A stretch of DNA of 64,000 bases, taken from Chelydra serpentina (taxonomy: Eukaryota > Chordata > Testudines > Chelydridae). How positions within the stretch are numbered: position 1 is the stretch's first letter; each line of letters opens with the position of its first letter. Both the position numbers and the translations under genes were made by a program. A model generated the notes under the pieces. It was given only the letters and a program-made list of their open reading frames with translations. It did not search any database and was not told the origin of the DNA. Positions 56,066 through 64,000 of this stretch are shown here, in pieces. The DNA is taken from NCBI GenBank assembly GCA_037349315.1, contig JBAIAC010000033.1, forward strand, positions 10,806,001 to 10,870,000. The letters are read 5' to 3'.

Positions 56066-57159
56066 AAAAGCAAACAATTGTGGTTGTGGTAGACTGCTAC
56101 CCAAAGAAAATTCCTTCACATCCCACAGTATTGTGATCAGCTAGACACTGAGGATTTGAGTAAGAACCTCTTAATATCTAGCCTTTAGGTGTATTTCTGT
56201 CCTGCTCTTTCCCCACATCAACTATAACCACAACTATAAGTCATGGAGACTAAATCTGATGGAAGGTGGGAATATGGGCCTAGCTATTGGAAAAATACAA
56301 GTGGCCTGCCCCTTCACCAGTCTCCAAGCACTTGGACTGGGTGTGTTCATATCCACAGAATGCAAGTTGGAGAATGGGTTTTAACAGAGTAGGGAGACCT
56401 AATGACATAAATGAGTATGTGGATGGGTAACGACAAACCAAAATCCCTAGTAAATGTGGATTTGTATTTTGCGAATACAGCTTGCTCTTATTTGCTTTAT
56501 TAACATGTTGAATTAGATACTATTTCAAGTATTCCAAAAGATTTATAGTAGCATGTAAAATCACCAGTAACAATTTTGCACCGTTAAAATACATAGCTTT
56601 TGGAAGATTGGACTCCAGAATCCATCTATATGTTGTTTTTTGTTCATATGGTGTAGATTTTTCTATAATTTAAAAGATAGTGAGTTGGTTGATAAGAGAG
56701 AATCCTTACTTAAAGTCTTTCATTGACAGTGCAGCCACTGCGATTTGGAAAGTAATTTATGAGTTTGCATTTTGAAGCTTTCGTGAAGAATGGTCACAAC
56801 ATCAAAGTTATATTTATGCAGTTTGATTACAGCATGCTTGCCCTGAAGCTTAAACGCTGAGGCAAGCACCTTGGCTCCTTTCCTGAAAGCCTGTTAAAAA
56901 AGGTTAGCAGCAGTCTCATTCTCTTTAACGCTATTTACCTTGCAAGTGGTGCAGCTTGTTCTGCAGAGTAGATATCTGCACTGAAGCACTCCCTTGGAGT
57001 CTGCACCAGAGAGGAATGAAGCTGCATGTTCAACAGAAATCAATGTTGCAGCAAGGTTACAGAAAATAGAAATGTGTATATTTCATCATCAGGACAAATA
57101 GAGAGGTTCAAAAGATGTTCTCTTTCAGCTGCTGAATTTATGCTTCTCTTTCTTTCTAG
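56066..57159 (+). other. LRRC49: LRRC49 intron 8, right end
   Basis: AT-rich sequence, no repeat or exon recognised apart from the splice acceptor at its right end. Confidence 0.5.
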
Positions 57160-57221
57160 AAAGATGTGGATACTTTGCCCTGCCTCCAGCATCTGTTTCT
57201 CAGCTTTAACAATATATCTAG
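57160..57221 (+). CDS. LRRC49: LRRC49 exon 9 (last exon in window)
   Basis: The acceptor is CTTTCTAG and the donor TCTAG|GTAAGG. The exon covers residues 307-326 plus two bases, KDVDTLPCLQHLFLSFNNIS, one more leucine-rich repeat. Human has RDVDNLPCLQHLFLSFNNIS. It starts in phase 0 and ends in phase 2. The next human exon would begin near FDSVSCLAD; no such sequence is found up to 64000. Confidence 0.95.
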
Positions 57222-60200
57222 GTAAGGGGGCTACCAGTTTGCTTCTTATCGGTAACTTAAGTATAATATTGCAGCTGTATTAAGTTAAAATTGGAATACT
57301 TTGCAGGTGGTTACAATTTTCTAATATGGCAGATTGAATAAGAAATATATGTCTGGATTATACAAAATGTATGAAACTGAAGTTCTCTAAACCCTCATCC
57401 TTTAAATGTACAGTATATTTATGAAAATTCTACTGTTTAAAGATGACCATACAGCTTATAGTAATGAAAATAAGATTGTAAATACTGTATGATTTTAGTG
57501 TTAATTTAAGTATCTGTTTAACATTCATCACAACGTAAAATATTGAATGAAAATCTGTTTAATTGATGTGACTAGATTATTCTTAATTTGTATTGCTTTC
57601 TGAACATCTTTTGTTACCTAAGGCTGCAATCTGTATTCATTATTGTGTCACTCTTTCAAACTGGGCCATCAGAGCATAGTAACTCAGCTTTCTCAGTAAG
57701 ACTTCTGTTGTTTTAAGAAATGATGAGCATGTTTCATTATAAATGTATAGAAACATTTGTCATCTACATCTGTCTTCTCATTGTATTTTCAAATGTTACT
57801 GGATTCTGTATTTATAGTCATCCCAATTTTTTTTTTAAAAAAAAACTTTATTTTAAAAAGTACTGCATGCACTATTTTCCTCAGAGAGCAACTTATGGTT
57901 GCACATATATCTTAATCATCATAAATATAGAACTAAGGAGAAATCTAACAGCATCAAATGGTTTTATTAGCGACCTAGAAAAGGTACTGCTTTCCTTTAT
58001 TGCTGGAAAAACAATGATGTTTTTGCTGTACTTATTCTCTTTGTAGAGATGGAACATAGGAATGATTTATGTTATAATTAAAATAAATTTTTATTATACT
58101 AGTAAGTTAGAGTATTTTATGCAGACCTGTATTTTATTCCTTGCAAAGACCTCCAACTAACTTGTTTATGAGCCTTATGTTCTTAATGCAGTGATGCAGC
58201 ATTTACCCTTAAAATTACTGGGTATTAAAAAAAAGTTTGAAAATCAAATATGAGCTTCTACTAAACTATAGCTATTGCACATGAATTAACCTAGTAGTGC
58301 CTCTGCTTCAGGTTTTAAATTTGGATAGTAGCAGACATAGATTAGCATTTTATTTCTGTTGAATAATGGATGGTTCCCAAATTTTAAACATGCTTTTTGT
58401 TTCTGTTCTGCCAACAAATGTCCTAGCCTGGTTTTAGCAGTTAGAGGACTGCAGTGGCCAGTTCCCCTGTCACCAGGAAGTATTGCTGCAGTCAGTGGTA
58501 ATTACTTTATGATTTTATGTAACTGACCTAGTAACTCATCCAGCTCTCAGCCTCCTCTCCCACAATGTTTTATACAAAATTATAATGTTATTTTTGCAGT
58601 ATACAAGGAGAGAAAAGGACCTAAAAAGAAGCTTGGCAAATCCAATTGTTTACATAATCTGTAGCTGATTTCAAACAAATATCTTGCCTGCTTTTATAAT
58701 TTATTCAGCGGGATTGCAGTGAAGCTATGTGTGCACAACTCAGTCTTAGAATTTGTCCCTAAATGGGATATACATACCTTAAACATTGTCTTGCAAGTAT
58801 GTAATGTTTAATTTTGTTTTTGGTTTAGAGTTGAAATCAATTTTTAAAAAAATCTAAAATCAGTTGAAAATCGCACTTTTCCACTGTATGAACCTTATGT
58901 TTGGACCAACCTAACTCTTATAATGGTGACTGGCATGTAAACACCTTGATGGTGGTGGCATTTGGCTTGTTGATGTTTTGAAATGTTGGCATGACATTGA
59001 ATAACACCATTTCACCAAGGAGGTGAAACAACACAATGTACATTTTATGTTATCTAACTGACTCGTGACATGTTTCGTACAGTATCAGGGAAATAATTTT
59101 AAAAATGTGTTTTTATAACCAATTATGTACTAATATTTTGCCTGATGCAGTTTGACTTGACCAAGATGATTAAACTGAAAATTGGCAAGTTTAATGGAAC
59201 TTTAGATGCAATTTTAACATTGAGTATTGCTGTAGTAAGATCAAGCATTAAAGTTCCCACTACCCTTTGTACATATTCTCATGGCTTATTTATTTAGATT
59301 TACCATATGCCTTGTGGTAAATTTTGAAAATATTTTTTCAAGAAACAATTCTGCATGCATGTATCTGTAAAAAGACAAAAAATATTTCAGACAAATGACC
59401 ATACTTATGCAATGATCTAAAGCATTTACCCACAGGTACACAATGATAATTTGCTAGCAGAAGCAGCAAGATATGTTTCAAAAGTCTGGTTGTATTCGCA
59501 GCTTGGTTTCCTTAGAGTCAGTTAATCAGACATTGATTTTAAAAAATTACTTAATAAGATGTAATAATATGGCCTTTATGTTAAATCAGAATATCTCCCA
59601 AGGAGGTGTAGAACATTTTAAAAAGACTAATTAAGAATGAATTGTTTTGACCTAGCAAAAATTCATATTGGAGCATCAATTTGGTGCTTGTCACATGGCA
59701 GCAAGAGTTGTTGCATCATATATTGATAAACATTGACATGTATCAATTGGAATGTCTTTGTAATATGCCTCGTTACAGATTAGGACATTTCAAGCTGTTA
59801 CGGTCTTAATATTAATGAGATATTCTCTCCTTTTCATTTTCAGAGTAGGCCCCAGAATGCTACTGTTCCTCTAAAGAAATCTTTTTTACGCGAGTTCCCA
59901 AGTATTCGTGTTGTTAAGACCTCATAAGCTAAAACCAAACCAAGAACTGGTATGGGGACTGGAACAAAGAAATAGTGTCTTATTTCCATCCTCAGCCTGG
60001 ACAGATTTAGTAGTCAGGCAAACTAATAGCATTCGCACTTGTTACATTAATTTAGATGGAATGTATGGGCTAAAGGTGTTGACATAACCTAGTCACTGTC
60101 CAACATTAAACAGTGTTAAAAAGGGTTTGGGGGTTTGGTAACATGGCAAACACACCATTAAGAATCCTATTAACCTTTTATTAAAGACATAGAAAAGAAG

Positions 60201-63200
60201 GAAAAACACTTAAAACATTTAAAATGTGAAATATTTGTTAAATAAGGCTTTCACTTTAACAACATTCCTTGTTCCCCTTCCCTTTAGCTGGAGAGTTTTT
60301 AGAAGGAAATCCTCCACTTCATTGTTTAACAGTCTTTGTAGATCATATTAAAGAGGGTAATAACTGTCCTTTTGGGGAAAAGAGAAGAAGTTAGTTGAGA
60401 TGAGCTGGAGCTGTTGTTGCTGTTATTAAAGTCCAATCCTGTTGCATCCCAGGTAGTGTTTGGGATTCAGTTGGAGCCAGTAGAGGTGGCGATATCATCT
60501 GGGTCCCTCTCTCTGGCATGGTCTAGTCAGGACCAGACTCTCAGGATCAGGATGATGAAGGCCCTGGGTTCCAAGAGATGGTGGGGTTGGCAGCCATGAT
60601 GGTGAACCTCACTCTATTAGACAATTTTTCTCCCAAAAGTCTCTCTCTTTAAGAACCCACTAAGGGAATGATGGGTGAAATAGCCCATCCTCTCATTATT
60701 TTGACCACCAGTTAGACCTAGTTTCCAATATACCAATTTTGGTTCACTGGTTTCTGGTTCCACACTTTTCCTGTTTACTAAGCATGATTTTGACAGGCCT
60801 GGAGTTATATCACTAGGCCTTTTTGTTTGGACTAATTCAGTTATTTTCATACCATTTCCCATGAACACTTGCTATTACAAGTTTTTGTGACATCTTACGA
60901 ACTTTCATGCATTTTTTACACCTATTGAAGTTCCAGGGGTGGGCAAGTGCAAGCTTTTTACAGTTGAGTTCACAATTAGGGAAAATATTGTAGGCCCAGT
61001 TATCGCAATACAACTTGATGGTTCCTTATAACGTATTATTATTTATTTGTATTATCGTAACACCTAGGAGCCCCAGTAAGGGACAAGGATCTCATTGTGC
61101 TAGGTGCTGTACAAACACAGAATAAAAACATCATTTTTTGGTCTCTTGCTGAATTATCCAGACTTCTCATCTAGAAGGCAGAACTTTGAGATTTTTTTTT
61201 TTCCTTTTAGAACTATTTAACTTGTGCCACTAGAGCTCAGAGAGATGGGGTGGGGTTGTTGTTATTACTGGTATTTCTTAATATGAAAAACAAGAAGGCT
61301 ATTTTTATTCCATGTCTTGGAGATGTAAATTAATTTGCCAGTGATTGTAAACTTTACAAGGCCAGGACTGTCTTTTATTCTGCATCTTGTAAATCATCAT
61401 ATTTATTTAGCAGTGCAGAGACAGGCTGGGTACAGGTGTGACCCCTTCAGGTGTGGGTTTTGGAGAAGAGGAGCAATTTCCCCATCTGGTTACTTAGTGA
61501 GAGGAATGATTGGAACCATTGTAACACTCATCTATTACAGCTTTCTGTTATGCAACTGCAGGCAGGTCAGCAACACCTTTATGGTGGAGAAAGATCAGAA
61601 GAGAGTATTGAAACATAGGCTGTATTCGTGTAAGGGGTCATCTTTTAGTGCTATCTCTGTGCTGTGCCACAGTCTGAATCCTGATTTGCAAATATTCAGG
61701 ATGCTGGCAAATATCACATTAGAGCTTGTTTGTCGCTACTTGCGCATAACTTGCTTCGGGCTTCTCTTCATTACAGTGTTAGCTTGAGGTATAAAGTGTT
61801 GCCTCTAACCCAACTCCGTCATGTCCATGTACAAAAATCTAGCTCAAGTTAAGTGGTGCTTCCTACTTGAGCCAGCTGGCCTGTCAGGGGATTTCAACTA
61901 AAGCTTGAGTGCTCCCCATGCCTGAACTAGTAATGCTGTGGGGTTGCTGCTAATCCAGTCTCTCTCGGCTGCTCCAGTATTGTTTTGCTGTGAGCCCACT
62001 CTCACCCAGGCTAGGCTAATTTAGGAGGAGTTCGCTCAAGTGTCGATAACTGAAGCTAATACTTCATTGAAGACAAGCCCTTAGATATGGGCTATTGGAG
62101 ACAATGTGATAGTTAGAGAGGGTTTCTTCATTTAGCTTTGGCTTTTTGAGGATTTATTTGTTATTTTATGGTTAAAAATTATTATTTTTTGTTTAAAAAT
62201 AAATTAAAAGCACATTTACTATAGCATGTAGATATTTTTTTTAAGGTTCATACCCTTAAAAATAAAAATAAAAAGGAGGGACATCTGTTTCAGTTCCTTC
62301 TCTAATATGTTGAAGTGCTCAGACCTTCAAAGCACTACAGTATATATTTATCATAAGGGGTTGAAAACACAACCAACCTTTCTAAAACATTTTTTGTCGT
62401 TTCCTGAAGGAGATTGCTTTTGTTTTGTTTTTTGAATTCTGCATATAGCAGCAGAATTTCTAGAAAAGTAAATACTGTACAGGCTATTACTTGTAGTAGA
62501 GAGCTTTATTGTAGGTATTGAATTCTGATGTATTCAAAACTAGTTTTGAACATCAGAAGTATTAGCTTATTTAGAATGAATATTGTTACACTAAAATCTA
62601 ATCTAGCATAATAGAGGTTCACAAATAACATTATCGCATTTAACTCTGCAGTCACAAAAGTTTCAGGCCAAAGTCTTCTGCAGAACTAAACATTTAGCTT
62701 TATTCAATTCATTTGTGTGACGTTTCAGTGGGAATGATGGATTTTTTTGATCAGGTAATATTGTTAAATAGTAACTAATAAATCATCACAACATCCATAA
62801 GGTAGGTAGGTAATTATTGTCTATTTTGCAGTGTGGAAATTAAGGCACAGAGCAGTTGAGGCTAAAAATTTCAAACTTGGCTCCTAAACCTACGCACCGA
62901 AAAGGCCTAATTTTCAAAAGTGCAGAGCACATGGATTGACTTCAGTATGAGCTGCCAGGTGCTCAACACCTCTGAAAACCAGGCTACTATTTTAGGTCCC
63001 TTAATATGGATTTAGTTGCCTACATTTATGACCCAAGGCCAACATTTTCGGACTTGGGTGCCAAGAGGCATGTAGATACTGTAACTAATTTTTCAGAGGT
63101 GCTGAACTTCCCTATGCAGAATCCAGTTGCAAGATGGAGTTTTGGAGTCACACGGGCAAGTCACATGTCCATGCATGACTCAGAACTTTACCAGCCGATG

Positions 63201-63470
63201 CCACATTCCCAGGAAAGCTCAGATGTGGATTGGCATCTCTCAACGTTCATTGTTAGCTTAAGTGTTTCTTGATTGGGCACTTACTGAGAATAGTCTTTTC
63301 TCAAGAAGCTGACCAACTGCTTCACTGAGGCTACTTAAAATCAAACAAATACATAGTCAATATTTATAACTTGGAATACAAAAATGATACATGCATGTAA
63401 ATAGGATGAATATATCCAGTAGATCATAACCTTTGCAGAGATATGTTACATGGCGTATCTATCATAAAAG
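57222..63470 (+). other. LRRC49: LRRC49 intron 9, mostly featureless
   Basis: More than 6 kb of AT-rich intron. Only an old interspersed repeat at about 61030-61130 (AACACCTAGGAGCCCCAGTA and GTGCTAGGTGCTGTACAAAC) is recognisable. The frames at 57720-58046, 61335-61787 and 63006-63272 lack domains and splice context. Confidence 0.5.
61030..61130 (+). repeat. Old amniote interspersed repeat
   Basis: The order TTATTTGTATTATCGTAACA, CCTAGGAGCCCCAGTAAGG, CATTGTGCTAGGTGCTGTAC is a well-known conserved repeat text of reptile genomes. I cannot assign its family from sequence alone. Confidence 0.55.
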
Positions 63471-63471
63471 G

Positions 63472-63650
63472 GGGAGAGGGATAGCTCAGTGGTTTGAGCA
63501 TTGGCCTGCTAAACCCAGGATTGTGAGTTCAGTCCTTGAGGGGGCCATTCAGGGATCTGGGGCAAAAAGTGGGGATTGGTCCTGTTTTGAGCAGGGGGTT
63601 GGACTAGATGACCTCCTAAGGTCCCTTCCAACTCTGATATTCTATGAAAA
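63472..63650 (+). mobile_element. tRNA-derived SINE with CR1-type tail
   Basis: The tRNA-like head has box A TAGCTCAGTGG (63482-63492) and box B GTGAGTTCAGTCC (63523-63535). It is followed by a SINE body and a CR1-type tail, GACCTCCTAAGGTCCCTTCC and a terminal GATATTCTATGA. The polIII boxes are well preserved compared with the copy at 33192. A free tRNA gene is excluded because the 3' half of a cloverleaf is missing. Confidence 0.9.
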
Positions 63651-64000
63651 CATATTCAAGTCATGTCATATTTACACTCATAAGCATATTTCTATAAAGT
63701 ATTATGGGGTGTAATGTCACAATAAAAATCTATAAGAACCCTTCTCCCCTAAATATTCCAGCCAGGAGCCCCCTGTCTTCAGAGCTCAGGACTTCTTCAA
63801 ACTCCAGTCCTGGGGCCAGTAACTTATTTTAAAACATAATTTAGAGCTCTTTTGTGCATTAGAAATAAAATCCCTTTCTCACTTTTTTTTAAATGGGGGT
63901 CGGGGGCCATCAGAATGAAGTTGTATATCTGTAGGACAGTTTAAAAACTGGTATCCTCCTGATAATATTTATCTTAGGGGTCTTTTAAATAATAATAATA

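Noticed and set aside
61335..61787. 150-codon plus-strand frame in intron 9
   Set aside because: No domain, no resemblance to LRRC49 exon 10 (expected to begin near FDSVSCLAD), and no acceptor in the right phase.
63482..63535. Possible tRNA gene with box A and box B
   Set aside because: The tRNA part passes into a SINE body and a CR1 tail and lacks the 3' half of a tRNA.

Overview
This is a 64-kb piece of vertebrate nuclear genome. It most likely comes from a cryptodiran turtle. The repeat set points there: tRNA-headed SINEs with a CR1-type tail, CR1 LINE fragments, many short hAT elements with 8-bp target duplications, a DIRS-type element, Penelope-like tails and solo LTRs. I identified the organism from this repeat set and from recognisable orthologues, not from a database search.

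Two protein genes are supported, arranged head to head. LARP6 lies on the minus strand. Only its first coding exon (4743-5020), CpG island and TATA box are in the window, and the rest runs off the left edge. LRRC49 lies on the plus strand. Its CpG-island promoter and first exon are near 13.4 kb. Nine coding exons (13439-13489, 15785-15847, 16972-17059, 20362-20559, 22249-22351, 24869-25072, 38309-38375, 47223-47366, 57160-57221) join with compatible phases into 326 codons plus two bases. They cover the N-terminal region and about seven SDS22-type leucine-rich repeats. The C-terminal half lies beyond the right edge. In human, THAP10 lies divergently next to LRRC49; I see no THAP10 coding sequence here.

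Layout: 1-4742 is LARP6 intron 1 with several short inverted-repeat elements, including a hAT-type element that carries a 33-bp minisatellite. 4743-5450 is the LARP6 5' end. 5451-13060 is intergenic, with a CR1 copy and a G-rich/pyrimidine-rich stretch. 13060-13950 is the LRRC49 CpG island. 13490-64000 is the LRRC49 introns, which hold most of the mobile DNA: five LTR copies (four solo LTRs with clean 5-bp duplications, one truncated), two Tigger-like transposons each carrying a nested insertion, a 3-kb DIRS-like remnant, three Penelope-like tails and two tRNA-SINEs.

The observations most worth following are: (1) a Penelope-like tail that begins at the splice donor of LRRC49 exon 3; (2) a perfect 90-bp head-to-head Penelope-like inverted repeat with the outline of a decayed hammerhead ribozyme; (3) an in-frame upstream ATG in LARP6 that would add a 97-residue extension with a signal-like hydrophobic start; (4) the minisatellite inside a hAT-type element; and (5) a symmetric 198-nt LRRC49 exon that behaves like a cassette. 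I found no complete new system such as a defence island, CRISPR array or operon.
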